Source: Bacillota bacterium
GTDB taxonomy: Bacteria; Bacillota; Clostridia; Lachnospirales; CAG-274
NCBI GenBank assembly: GCA_017460805.1
Contig: JAFUAF010000057.1
Location: 1 to 64,000 of the forward strand
Direction: 5' to 3'
Length of the DNA: 64,000 nt
A program made the position numbers and the translations under genes. The notes under the pieces were generated by a model, which made no database searches, was not told the origin of the DNA, and saw nothing but the letters and a program-made list of their open reading frames with translations. The first letter of the stretch is position 1; every line of letters begins with the position of its first letter. Positions 24,805 through 32,679 of the stretch are shown here, piece by piece.

Positions 24805-25785
24805 TTATCGGTTTTTGGCGGCGGCGAGCATTGTGCGTATGTCCTGTCCGTATAGATTAAGAACGGTGTAGTGCTGAATAAACCTTGATGCTATGCGGTC
24901 GCCATAGTTGTTAAGCAGGTTTTTAAGGCTTTGGTTTGTGGTTATTATGGTGCTTCTGCCGCTTCTTATGCGTTGGTTTATAATATCAAGCAAATATTTG
25001 AGTGTTATCTGTGAGCTTATCTCGACACCGAGATCGTCTATAACAAGTACATCACATTCTGTTGCAAGCGTATATTCATCATTGTCGGAACGGCCAAAAT
25101 GCTTTTCGTTTATATTGTTGAAAAAACCGAATGCGCTTGTATAGTGAAGAGAAAGTCCTTTGTCAAGAAGTGCCTTTGCGGCACAGTTGCACATAAAAGT
25201 TTTGCCTGTGCCGGTTTGTCCCGTAAAGATGATATTGCAGGGCTTTTCGCTGCTTTGTTCATCGGTCATTTTCCGTATTTTTTTAGCTATTTTAAGCGCA
25301 TTTTCACGCGGAGAAATGCTGTCGCCGACGGGGATATCGGAGTAGACTTCCTTATCGAAAGTGTCAAAATTTTCTTTGCGCAGAATGTCACTCATGCCCG
25401 AAAGTACATAGTTTTGCATTATTATGCGGTTATAGAAACAGCTGCATTTTTTTGTCCCGTCAACACCTGTGTCTTTGCATTTTTCACAGGTATAAACAGG
25501 CTGAAGATAGTCTTCGGAATAGTTGTTTTCGGTAAGTAGAGCTGTTTTTTCCTCATTCAGCAGACGAATGTTTTTTTTGTATTCTTCAAGCTTTTCCTGC
25601 ATGGCATCTTTGTTTGTGAGAGCAATGCGCGCCATTTGCAGACTGATTTGGCTGAAAATATCGTCTATCTCGTGTATACGGGGTATCTTTTTGTATATTT
25701 CGCGGCGGCGGCGCTCCAGAATATCGGCGTTATCAAGCCTGTCTTTTTCGTACATACGTCCTACCGCACTGTAAATATCGTCCAT
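24805..25785 (-). CDS. DnaC/DnaI-like replicative helicase-loader ATPase
   Basis: A 326-residue AAA+ protein. The N-terminal half is helical with a zinc-finger-like CEKCKDTG...KKCSC (Cys at about 100-116) as in DnaI-type loaders. The ATPase half has Walker A GQTGTGKT, Walker B VLVIDDLGVE, sensor 1 IITTNQS and an arginine-finger candidate in DRIASRFIQ. By family it loads the replicative helicase DnaB/DnaC onto DNA. It lies 20 bases after a DnaD-domain gene, the usual pairing for primosome proteins in Clostridia. Family members also occur on prophages, but nothing else here is phage-like. Confidence 0.9.
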   Translation of the reverse strand: MDDIYSAVGRMYEKDRLDNADILERRRREIYKKIPRIHEIDDIFSQISLQMARIALTNKDAMQEKLEEYKKNIRLLNEEKTALLTENNYSEDYLQPVYTCEKCKDTGVDGTKKCSCFYNRIIMQNYVLSGMSDILRKENFDTFDKEVYSDIPVGDSISPRENALKIAKKIRKMTDEQSSEKPCNIIFTGQTGTGKTFMCNCAAKALLDKGLSLHYTSAFGFFNNINEKHFGRSDNDEYTLATECDVLVIDDLGVEISSQITLKYLLDIINQRIRSGRSTIITTNQSLKNLLNNYGDRIASRFIQHYTVLNLYGQDIRTMLAAAKNR

Positions 25786-25805
25786 ATATTATCTCCTGTT
25801 AATAT

Positions 25806-26840
25806 TTAAAGATCTTCAAGCCCGCTGTTTATAAATGAATCAAGCATATCATCATCATAGCTGCGCTGCTCATAATTGTTGAATGTGCCGTTTTTCGCGG
25901 GTGATTGCTGCTTTTTGACGGTCTTTTTCTCTTCCGCCTTTTTGGCGTATTCCTTGTCAAGCTGTTTTACCTGCCCCATACTCTCGATGCCCGCATTATG
26001 CCAATCGTTGAGTATCTTGTTGGTGTAGGCAAAGCTTGCCTTGCCCGTGTTTTGTATGGTACGGGAACAGGCTTCTTTTATAATGTCGAGCGGCATATTC
26101 AGCTTTCTTAACCAGCTTGACATATAATTTTGCTCGTTTTCCGAGGGATTGCGGTCGGTTATGCCGTAATAACGCATTATTTTGCGGTATTGACTGATAT
26201 AAAGGTTAAGATAATCTTCTGCGCTCTCCTGGTCGCTTATGCCCTTATCTGCCCAGTCAATGGCTACTTTTTCCATGTATCTTGTACCTTTGCCGTTGTT
26301 TCCGCAGTAGCATAAAAGCACATAGATAACATCTATCGGCAGCCCAAGCCAATCATAAAAACTGACTATAGTGCTTACATCATTTGAGCTGAGCGGCTTT
26401 TTTAGCAGGTTTTCCGCCGAGCTTAAAAGCTCCGCAATATTTGTATCCTGATTTCTTATGCGGTTTATTTCCGCAGGGTCATAGACGGGCTTATTTTCAC
26501 GCTTTAATTTTGGCTGCTCAACTATTTTCTGAAGGTCGGGGCGTATAAGCTTGCTGTTTGGGGTCAGAAATTCAAGGCTTATGCCGTCTTCTGCTTCTTC
26601 CTGCTTTAAAAGCCCTGCGTTTTCCCAGTAGTTCCATATTTTTGATACCTCGGACTCCATTATCTGAAAATGCTCCGCTATCTGTTCGTTTGAAATGCTT
26701 TCGCCCCCGACAGCCTTTTTCAGAGCATATATGTATACCAGCGAATAAACGGGGTAGTTGGGCATATTCATATATTCTTCTATAAAAATATTGCTCAGCG
26801 GGGTCATTGCCCAGTTGAGTTTAAAATTGATACTGCTCAT
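25806..26840 (-). CDS. DnaD-domain replication initiation protein
   Basis: A 344-residue cytoplasmic protein. The N-terminal part (about 1-100) resembles a winged helix (NEQIAEHFQIMESEVSKIWNYWENAGLL), and two C-terminal helical modules follow: one around residues 135-215 (LSSNDVSTIVSFYDWLGLP, with the YxxxKG-like end RYMEKVAIDWADKGI) and one around 225-295 (ASFAYTNKILNDWHNAGI). This is the DnaD/DnaB_2 pattern for primosome assembly at origins or restart sites. Start and tsaD stop share one base (TAATG), so translation is coupled; the DnaC-like loader follows 20 bases downstream. Confidence 0.9.
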   Translation of the reverse strand: MSSINFKLNWAMTPLSNIFIEEYMNMPNYPVYSLVYIYALKKAVGGESISNEQIAEHFQIMESEVSKIWNYWENAGLLKQEEAEDGISLEFLTPNSKLIRPDLQKIVEQPKLKRENKPVYDPAEINRIRNQDTNIAELLSSAENLLKKPLSSNDVSTIVSFYDWLGLPIDVIYVLLCYCGNNGKGTRYMEKVAIDWADKGISDQESAEDYLNLYISQYRKIMRYYGITDRNPSENEQNYMSSWLRKLNMPLDIIKEACSRTIQNTGKASFAYTNKILNDWHNAGIESMGQVKQLDKEYAKKAEEKKTVKKQQSPAKNGTFNNYEQRSYDDDMLDSFINSGLEDL

Positions 26841-27871
26841 TACATTCTTTCTCCAAGTTTAAGTCCGGGATAGGCGTTCAGACTCATGTCTGCCGTGTTT
26901 CCCGCAATAAATTCATAATATCCCGCACAGCCTATCATAGCCGCATTGTCCGTACACAGCACGGGCTTGGGAACACAGAAACGCAGGCCGTTTTTGTCAC
27001 AGGCTTCCTGCATGGCCGCCCTTAAATGCCTGTTTGCGGAAACACCGCCCGCAAGCGCAAGGATAGGGCTGTTGTATTCCTTGCAGGCTCTCACGGCTCT
27101 TTCTGTCAGTACGTCGATAACAGACTGCTGAAAAGAGGCCGCTATATCGGCGGGAACTATCTCTTCGCCTTTCATTTTTGCCTTGTTTACATAGTTTAAA
27201 ACAGCCGATTTAAGACCGCTGAAACTGAAATCGTAACTGCCGTCTTCCAGCGTGGCGCGCGGAAATACAACTGCATTGGGGTCGCCTTCGTCCGAAAGTT
27301 TGTCTATCTGCGGACCGCCGGGGTAGGTGAGGCCGATGACACGGGCAACCTTGTCGTAAGCTTCGCCCGCCGCATCATCGCGTGTTCTGCCTAAAATATC
27401 AAATTTACCGTAGTCGCGTATATTCACAAGGTGAGTGTGACCGCCGCTGACTACAAGACAGACAAAAGGCGGTTCAAGGTCGGGATATTCTATATAATTG
27501 GCCGCAATATGCCCCTCTATATGGTGTACGGGAATAAGCGGCTTTTTAAGCGCAAATGCAAGCGCCTTTGCGTGTGAAAGACCGACTAAAAGCGCTCCCA
27601 CAAGCCCCGGGCCGTAGGTCACGGCTATCGCATCTATCCCGTCAAAGTCAATGCCCGCTTCTTCCATAGCCTGCGATACAACGCCGTCTATCTTCATTAT
27701 ATGCTGACGGCTTGCGATTTCGGGAACAACACCGCCGAAAAGCTTGTGTGTGGCTATCTGTGTATAAATTGTATTGGAAAGAACCTCCCTGCCGTTTCTG
27801 ACTACCGCTGCCGATGTTTCGTCACAGGATGTTTCAATGGCAAGAATGGTTATATCTTTTTTATCGTTCAT
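26840..27871 (-). CDS. tsaD: tRNA t6A biosynthesis transferase TsaD
   Basis: A 343-residue ASKHA-fold protein that transfers the threonylcarbamoyl group to A37 of tRNAs reading ANN codons, together with TsaB and TsaE (not in this window). Diagnostic blocks are [16 protein letters not shown] at the start, [13 protein letters not shown] (the iron/zinc-binding histidines), VSGGHTHLV and [14 protein letters not shown]. Length is as expected. The ATG at 27871 has a GGTG site six bases upstream and is preferred over the in-frame GTG at 27880. It heads a unit with the DnaD-like and DnaC-like genes. Confidence 0.96.
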   Translation of the reverse strand: MNDKKDITILAIETSCDETSAAVVRNGREVLSNTIYTQIATHKLFGGVVPEIASRQHIMKIDGVVSQAMEEAGIDFDGIDAIAVTYGPGLVGALLVGLSHAKALAFALKKPLIPVHHIEGHIAANYIEYPDLEPPFVCLVVSGGHTHLVNIRDYGKFDILGRTRDDAAGEAYDKVARVIGLTYPGGPQIDKLSDEGDPNAVVFPRATLEDGSYDFSFSGLKSAVLNYVNKAKMKGEEIVPADIAASFQQSVIDVLTERAVRACKEYNSPILALAGGVSANRHLRAAMQEACDKNGLRFCVPKPVLCTDNAAMIGCAGYYEFIAGNTADMSLNAYPGLKLGERM

Positions 27872-27938
27872 TTTTTTCACCTGTTTAAAAAATCATTACT
27901 CAAAATATTTTATCATAATGCGCGTGTAAAGTCAAAAG

Positions 27939-28910
27939 TTAATTATGCAAAAGTCCATACTGTTTTTTTACCCTTTCGGCGGCTTGTTTTCTGAAACCGT
28001 CGGGGCCGAGTATCTCCAGTACGGGACCGAAGCTTAAAAGTCTTATCAACACCTCGGTCTCGTTTTGGTTATCATACCACAGTCTTATTTTACATTCGCC
28101 CGTTTCAAGGTCGCGGTCTGTTTGTTTTTTAAAACTTGCAAATTCCATCATAAAACGCTCAACGGCATTTCTTTCGGCCGTAACTTTTATATCGACATGG
28201 CTTTTTTGCGGAAAATCTCCCATATCAACGGCATTCTCCCACACTTGGCCGGTCTCGCTGATAAAATCTATACGGCCTATGTTCATTATTCCGCTTTTTT
28301 TGACTTCTCCGTTCTTTAAAAGAAAGCAGTAAGTGCGGAATTTGTCGTTTTTTGGCGAATATTCTATTTTTACGGGCAGATAACAGCCCCTCATGAGCTT
28401 TCCGTGCCCCGAAGTAAACTGAATATCCAGTATTTTTCGCTCTTTTGCGGCTTTTAAAACCATGCGGAAGTGCTGTATGTATTCTTCGCTTGAATAATCG
28501 TCGCCGTCGCCGTAACGGTCGGTAAAATGAAAATGCCTGTCTGTGAATAAAGGCTTTACGCCGTCCAGCTTTTTATCAAGCTTTGAAATTTCCTCGTCCG
28601 TCATAAAAAGCCGTATTCTCGGGTCGGAAAGAATCGCTTTCAGCCACATTTTTTGCAGGGCGGTCATTATCTGCACGGGTTTGTGGGAAAGGACGGATAT
28701 AAGCTTTCCGTCTTTTTTGCGAAGAAGTCCCCAATCGCTGTTATCGTCCTGCGGCAGAAGTTTTTGCGGCACAAAAAGCACGGAGTCGGCAAACCCGTTT
28801 TTTATAATTATATCGTTTATCACGTTTTCACTTGCGGCCTGCTTGCTCAGAACTTCCGAAACTATGCGGAAGTAAGCACCGTATATCTCACTGAATATCG
28901 TCTGTTTCAT
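27939..28910 (-). CDS. WYL-domain transcriptional regulator, copy A
   Basis: A 323-residue protein of the WYL type. The middle and C-terminal parts contain the beta-strand-rich WYL fold (for example ERKILDIQFTSGHGKLMRGCYLPVKIEYSPK, as separate strands, and the arginine/tyrosine positions around FRTYCFLLKNGEVK), followed by a WCX-like end (CKIRLWYDNQNETEVLIRLLSFG). A clear N-terminal HTH is not visible. WYL domains sense nucleic acids or small ligands and often regulate defence or DNA-damage genes. The start is uncertain: ATG 28910 has GGGA at proper distance; ATG 28925 is possible. It overlaps the end of the next WYL gene upstream by 23 bases. Confidence 0.82.
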   Translation of the reverse strand: MKQTIFSEIYGAYFRIVSEVLSKQAASENVINDIIIKNGFADSVLFVPQKLLPQDDNSDWGLLRKKDGKLISVLSHKPVQIMTALQKMWLKAILSDPRIRLFMTDEEISKLDKKLDGVKPLFTDRHFHFTDRYGDGDDYSSEEYIQHFRMVLKAAKERKILDIQFTSGHGKLMRGCYLPVKIEYSPKNDKFRTYCFLLKNGEVKKSGIMNIGRIDFISETGQVWENAVDMGDFPQKSHVDIKVTAERNAVERFMMEFASFKKQTDRDLETGECKIRLWYDNQNETEVLIRLLSFGPVLEILGPDGFRKQAAERVKKQYGLLHN

Positions 28911-30141
28911 TGCAGTACATCCCATACATCCTGTTTATATCGTCATTGAATTTTTTTCGTATCGCTTCGCTGCCGCCCTCTATGCGAATTATCCTGCCTA
29001 TAAAACTCTTTGCCCAGTGCATGGCTTCGTTTGGGTCAAAAACATCAAGCGTGAGTGTGCATGTACCATCATTGTTGTTTACAAGTGTACCGCAGCGTTT
29101 TTCACGTTCAAGGCGGTTTAAGATATAGTCCTCGTCTGTTCTGAAAGTGATGACAAGCGGCTCTGTATAGCCATGCTCATGGCGCGAACCGAATGACACA
29201 CCGAAACAGCGCGGCTTGTTGGCGAAAAATTTTTCTTCTATTATATTAAAGTCGGGACAGGCGTTTTTTAAAACCACTTTTTTTATGCGGTCGAGCCTGA
29301 ACGCGTGAAAACGCTTTTGCTCGGGGATATAGGCCGCAAGATAACGCCTGCCCGTCTGTACGGAGCAGAATATCTCAAGCGGCATGGCTCTGAAATCCCG
29401 TCCCTCATCGTCGGTTCTCTTTGCCGAAAAACTTCTGAATTCTATATACCGCTTTTCGTCAATGGCTGTGATGATGTCGGGCAGAAGAATATCTTCCAAA
29501 GTATGTACTATATAGTTGTGTTTAATAAGGAAGATATTATTTTTAAGCCCCGCGGCTTTCATAATGCTGTTGCCTGCTATACCGAAGTGACCGCCCTCGG
29601 AGAAGAAAGTGACGGCATCTTTCAGCCCTTCAAATTCGTTTAAAATATCCCCGCATTTATCCGCCGAAAGCGAAAAATAAGCGGCCTTGCCTTGCTTTTT
29701 TGCGGTAATGATGCCCTCTTCAGCGTATTCTTTCAGTTTGTTGCGGACGGTCTGTTCCTCAAACATAACGCCAAATCTTTCGTCTATCTCTTCGACGGTC
29801 TCTTTCAGAGTCAGCTGTGCGTTGTCCTGCAAAATATCTGTAATATAGAAGTGAAGTTTTATATCGTTGTCTGTAAAGCTTTTGGAGTAGTAGGCGCGAT
29901 AGAGGGGGTTTTCATATATATGGCCGCTGTCTACTGATATTGAGATCTGGCGGCCGCGGATAGAGTCGTCATAGCGCAGATATTCGCCAAGCCAGCTTTC
30001 CGCGCGGCGTTTTTCATCGTCATAGGTGCGGCTTGACTTGCGGCTGAACTCCCCGCGAACCTTAAAGCCGTAAATAAAAAAATCCCGCATATAGTCCCTG
30101 GTTTTTTCAAAATTCTTTATAAGCTCGGAAAAACCTGCCAT
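28888..30141 (-). CDS. WYL-domain transcriptional regulator, copy B
   Basis: A 417-residue protein. The N-terminal part has conserved SRTYDDEKRRAESWLGEYL and a helix-turn-helix-like stretch (LTLKETVEEIDERFGVMFEEQTVRNKLKEY in parts, about residues 115-145). Then comes a WYL fold (ITAIDEKRYIEFRSFSAKR, MPLEIFCSVQTGRRYLAAY, FHAFRLDRIKKV) and a C-terminal WCX-like region (FDPNEAMHWAKSFIGRIIRIEGG). It overlaps the second WYL gene, so the two are co-translated and may form a hetero-dimer. It has its own promoter. Such WYL pairs are common in Clostridia; the target genes are unknown. Confidence 0.85.
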   Translation of the reverse strand: MAGFSELIKNFEKTRDYMRDFFIYGFKVRGEFSRKSSRTYDDEKRRAESWLGEYLRYDDSIRGRQISISVDSGHIYENPLYRAYYSKSFTDNDIKLHFYITDILQDNAQLTLKETVEEIDERFGVMFEEQTVRNKLKEYAEEGIITAKKQGKAAYFSLSADKCGDILNEFEGLKDAVTFFSEGGHFGIAGNSIMKAAGLKNNIFLIKHNYIVHTLEDILLPDIITAIDEKRYIEFRSFSAKRTDDEGRDFRAMPLEIFCSVQTGRRYLAAYIPEQKRFHAFRLDRIKKVVLKNACPDFNIIEEKFFANKPRCFGVSFGSRHEHGYTEPLVITFRTDEDYILNRLEREKRCGTLVNNNDGTCTLTLDVFDPNEAMHWAKSFIGRIIRIEGGSEAIRKKFNDDINRMYGMYCNETDDIQ

Positions 30142-30167
30142 TTTTTACACCTCCTCATTGCAATATG

Positions 30168-30196
30168 ATTATAATACTTTTTTTTCTTTTTTTCAA
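30168..30196 (-). promoter_or_regulatory. Promoter of the WYL pair
   Basis: Minus strand: -35 TTGAAA (30196-30191), 17-bp spacer, perfect -10 TATAAT (30173-30168), 27 bases before the ATG at 30141. A GAGGAGGTG ribosome site lies between. Confidence 0.8.
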
Positions 30197-30528
30197 GTAG
30201 GGGAGCTTTTTATTTAAAATGCATGAAAAGGCTGACAGATTGATATAGACTTGACGAATTTGCGAAAATGTTGGGTAATACAAATATAGAAATCGGATCA
30301 TAACAAAAAAGAGAAAAAACATTATAAAAGCAGAGCGGTATAGCATAAATGCCAATGCTGTTCTCTTTTGTCGTACAAGCTGAAAAATAAGAAAAAATAA
30401 GAAAAAATTATATTTTATACAAAAAAGGTTAATGATAAAATAAAAAAACAAGACGATCGTTTATTTCTCTGCCTTATTTTTTGCTTTTTTACGGCAGATT
30501 TCAAATATGGAAAAGGAGTTAATGCGAT
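30197..30528. other. AT-rich intergenic region upstream of surface-protein fragment
   Basis: About 330 AT-rich bases. A weak inverted repeat TCTGCC/GGCAGA (30468-30473, 30493-30498) is present. No convincing -35/-10 pair for the plus-strand gene at 30529 and no plausible gene was found; the hydrophobic minus-strand reading at 30155-30451 is a composition artefact. Confidence 0.4.
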
Positions 30529-30903
30529 ATGACCAAACAAAACAATACTTTTGCTAAGGTTGTGAGTTTCATATTGGCAATTATTATGTTCGTTTCGGCG
30601 GCACCTACTCAAAGGGAGTTTTATGCGGCCGCACTCGGCACGCTCAGAAACACGCAGACTTATACATACACCGAGGGCGGAGTCACCGTAAAGGCCAAAG
30701 TAGGCAAGGGCAGTATGTTTGTGCTTGAGGAACAGCCCGAAGCAAAGAGTGACGACACCGTCAGCGGCAGTGCGATCGAAGAGTCTGACAGCGTTAGAAA
30801 CGCAGAAACGAAGAAATATAAGAATTTTAATAATAAAAGGGAAGACCCGCTTTATACGGGCAGGGTCTTTCCTTGGAAAAAAATATTTGTGAAGAGTTTG
30901 TGA
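30529..30903 (+). pseudogene. Truncated cell-surface protein, N-terminal fragment
   Basis: The 124-codon frame has a strong AAAGGAG site and a clear signal peptide (basic start, then VVSFILAIIMFVSAA). The next part (RNTQTYTYTEGGVTVKAKVGKGSMFVLEEQPE) resembles the opening of large gut-Clostridia surface proteins that carry Cna-B or similar repeats and an LPxTG-like end. Here the frame stops after a run of unrelated residues (from about VRNAETKK onward) that is encoded by what looks like 3' non-coding DNA with a 12-bp hairpin. So the gene seems to have lost its middle and C-terminus by deletion. It could instead be a short secreted protein, but no wall anchor remains. Confidence 0.65.
30837..30874 (+). 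terminator. Long hairpin inside the truncated surface-protein frame
   Basis: A 12-bp stem (AAGGGAAGACCC at 30837-30848 with GGGTCTTTCCTT at 30863-30874, one G-T pair). It has the look of a Rho-independent terminator stem, but the T tract is missing (the next bases are GGAAAAAAA). It lies inside the open frame, supporting the view that this frame runs into former 3' non-coding DNA. Confidence 0.5.
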
Positions 30904-31237
30904 ACCGTTAATCAAAGAATAAAATAGCATAAAAAAGAAAGTTGTGGAAGAGTTTTACAATTATGGTTTTTATGCTGAACATTAATTGTGTGCAAGTTTT
31001 TGTTTACGACCTATTGAATTTTTCACAAAGGTGTGATAAAATAGGCTTAAATAATAAATGTAAAGTCAATCACTATCTGAAAAGAGTGTTACTAAAATAT
31101 CAATGTTTTTTTATAAAGCTTTTTAGTAGTTATTTTGTTTGACTTACAACGGCTCAATAATTTGGGCAACTCGGATGTTGTTTATGATTTTAATTATTGA
31201 GGGCATATTTATTGGAGGTGTGCGTGGAAGAAGTTAA
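30904..31237. other. AT-rich spacer between two gene fragments
   Basis: About 330 bases with no intact gene. It holds an inverted repeat at 31153-31201 and, at 31214-31234, a good GGAGG site with a GTG start that opens a ten-codon frame (ending at the TAA at 31254-31256). The remainder is AT-rich without recognisable features. Confidence 0.4.
31153..31201. repeat. 10-bp perfect inverted repeat
   Basis: CTCAATAATT (31153-31162) and AATTATTGAG (31192-31201) flank 29 bases that contain an inner CAAC/GTTG pair. It could be a weak hairpin, a recombination scar or a site for a recombinase; no recombinase gene is nearby. Confidence 0.5.
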
Positions 31238-31876
31238 TTTGCCGACAAATACATAAACTTATATGATGTTGTTGATCTTAAGATCGAAAAAACGGTTACA
31301 GGTAATCAGGGTTCAAGAGATGAATACTTTGCATTTACGGTACTGCTTGGTACAGAAGGTGCTACGGGTGGTGCAACATATAATGTTGATATAACAGATG
31401 CAGCGATAGTTAGTGACGCAAAGAAAGCAGACGGCACAGCGCTTTCAGCTACTCAGCCGACAACTATTACCGAAGGTACAGCTACAACATTCTATTTACA
31501 GCATGGTCAGAGCATCGTGATAAAGGATGTTAAGGGTGATACTAAGTATTCCGTAACAGAGGATAATGTAGATTATACCCCAAATGTTGTTGTTGATGAA
31601 AATGGCGATAGTGACGGTAAAATTAAGGATGTCGATGCTGAAACAACTGCAGAGGATGCTAATTACACAGATAATAATAAATCCAATAAATACTTGGATC
31701 AGGTAACAGGTATCGGCAAAAACACAACACTTACATTCACTAACAATAAAGTTGGTATACTCCCCACAGGTATCATCATGTCGGTTGCTCCTGCTGCTAT
31801 AGTAGGTATCGGTGTTCTTATAGCTATCTTTGCACTTGTACTTGGCGGCAAGAAGAAAGAACTGGACGAAGAGTAA
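31238..31876 (+). pseudogene. Headless DUF7601/Spy0128-like pilin fragment with sorting signal
   Basis: From the stop at 31235-31237 a frame of about 212 codons runs to 31876 with no ATG or usable start near its beginning. It encodes LKIEKTVTGNQGSRDEYFAF, a beta-rich pilin-type domain of the kind found in gut Firmicute pilins, then TLTFTNNKVG, and an intact wall-sorting tail: ILPTGI, a hydrophobic helix and KKKELDEE. The signal peptide and N-terminus are absent. A GTG with a fine ribosome site at 31224 is in another frame, needing a -1 shift near 31250 to enter this one. The GTG at 31517 would make only the C-terminal half. I infer a 5'-truncated or frameshifted gene. Confidence 0.65.
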
Positions 31877-31910
31877 TTTTTAAAACATACTTAAAGGTCA
31901 CACAGGCAGG

Positions 31911-31934
31911 GGGACAGATATTGTCCCATCTGTC
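31911..31934 (+). promoter_or_regulatory. Two mutually exclusive hairpins before the sortase gene
   Basis: GGGACA (31911-31916) can pair with TGTCCC (31922-31927), or GACAGAT (31913-31919) with ATCTGTC (31928-31934); the two stems share bases. No T tract follows. It could be an attenuating switch or chance. Confidence 0.35.
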
Positions 31935-31957
31935 TTAAACCGAAAGGATAAGCGCGT

Positions 31958-32656
31958 ATGCGGAAATTCTGGATAAAAATGAACATATTATACGAGCGCA
32001 GTTTATTGGTGCTTTTTGTGCTGATACTGCTTGTGGTATTATATTCCATGTATGATATGTACTGGGTGTTTGAGCATGCGGGCAATAATGACTTACTTAA
32101 ATTCAAACCAAATACGCAGGGTTATAACGCGGCGGCTTCGCCCATAACGGAAGAGATGGTCGCATGGCTTACGGTAGACAATACCAACATCGACTATCCC
32201 GTTATGCAGGCGGAAAACAATACCAAATTTCTTAATACCGACCCATACGGGCAATATTCGCTCTCGGGCAGTATTTTTGCAGACAGCCGCAACAATAAAG
32301 AAATGACGGATGATTACATCATTCTTTACGGACATCACATGGAATATGGAAAGATGTTCGGCGCGCTGGATGAATTTTTGGATGAAAAGTACCTTGCAAC
32401 ACATTCAAGCGGTTCGCTTATTGTGGGACGTGACGGACACAAAACCTATCAGCTGAAAGTTTTTGCGGCCATGCGTACAAATGCAAGGGATGATACAATA
32501 TTCGACCCCGCTTCGGGTAAAGGAATATTGGGTTATATCAAAGCCAACTCCTCGGTTTTCACGGGAGAACAGCCAAACAGAATATTGGCAATGAGCACTT
32601 GTAATGATGCCGATTCTGTGGCGAGAGTGATCGTATTTGCTTATATATTGGAATAA
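31958..32656 (+). CDS. Class B sortase
   Basis: A 232-residue membrane-anchored transpeptidase. One N-terminal membrane helix (about 16-36) is followed by the sortase beta-barrel. Catalytic His126 is in ILYGHHMEYG, Cys215 in LAMSTCND and Arg223 in VARVIVFAY. The TLxTC-like segment and the extended helix between strands place it in class B. It would attach neighbouring pilin-like proteins to peptidoglycan or polymerise them. AAAGGA ribosome site. It stands between a pilin fragment with an LPTG-type tail and a pilin with an NTGD-type tail, the likely substrates. Intact although the gene before it appears broken. Confidence 0.93.
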   Translation: MRKFWIKMNILYERSLLVLFVLILLVVLYSMYDMYWVFEHAGNNDLLKFKPNTQGYNAAASPITEEMVAWLTVDNTNIDYPVMQAENNTKFLNTDPYGQYSLSGSIFADSRNNKEMTDDYIILYGHHMEYGKMFGALDEFLDEKYLATHSSGSLIVGRDGHKTYQLKVFAAMRTNARDDTIFDPASGKGILGYIKANSSVFTGEQPNRILAMSTCNDADSVARVIVFAYILE

Positions 32657-32679
32657 TTAAGGGGAAAGGGTGAATACAA

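Noticed and set aside
30155..30451. Hydrophobic 98-residue frame on the minus strand in the AT-rich spacer
   Set aside because: Phe/Ile/Leu-rich output is typical of AT-rich non-coding DNA; no ribosome site, no family resemblance, and it overlaps the WYL promoter.
31517..31876. GTG start at 31517 for the pilin fragment
   Set aside because: It lies in the middle of the domain, lacks a ribosome site and a signal peptide, and in-frame coding homology continues at least 250 bases upstream.
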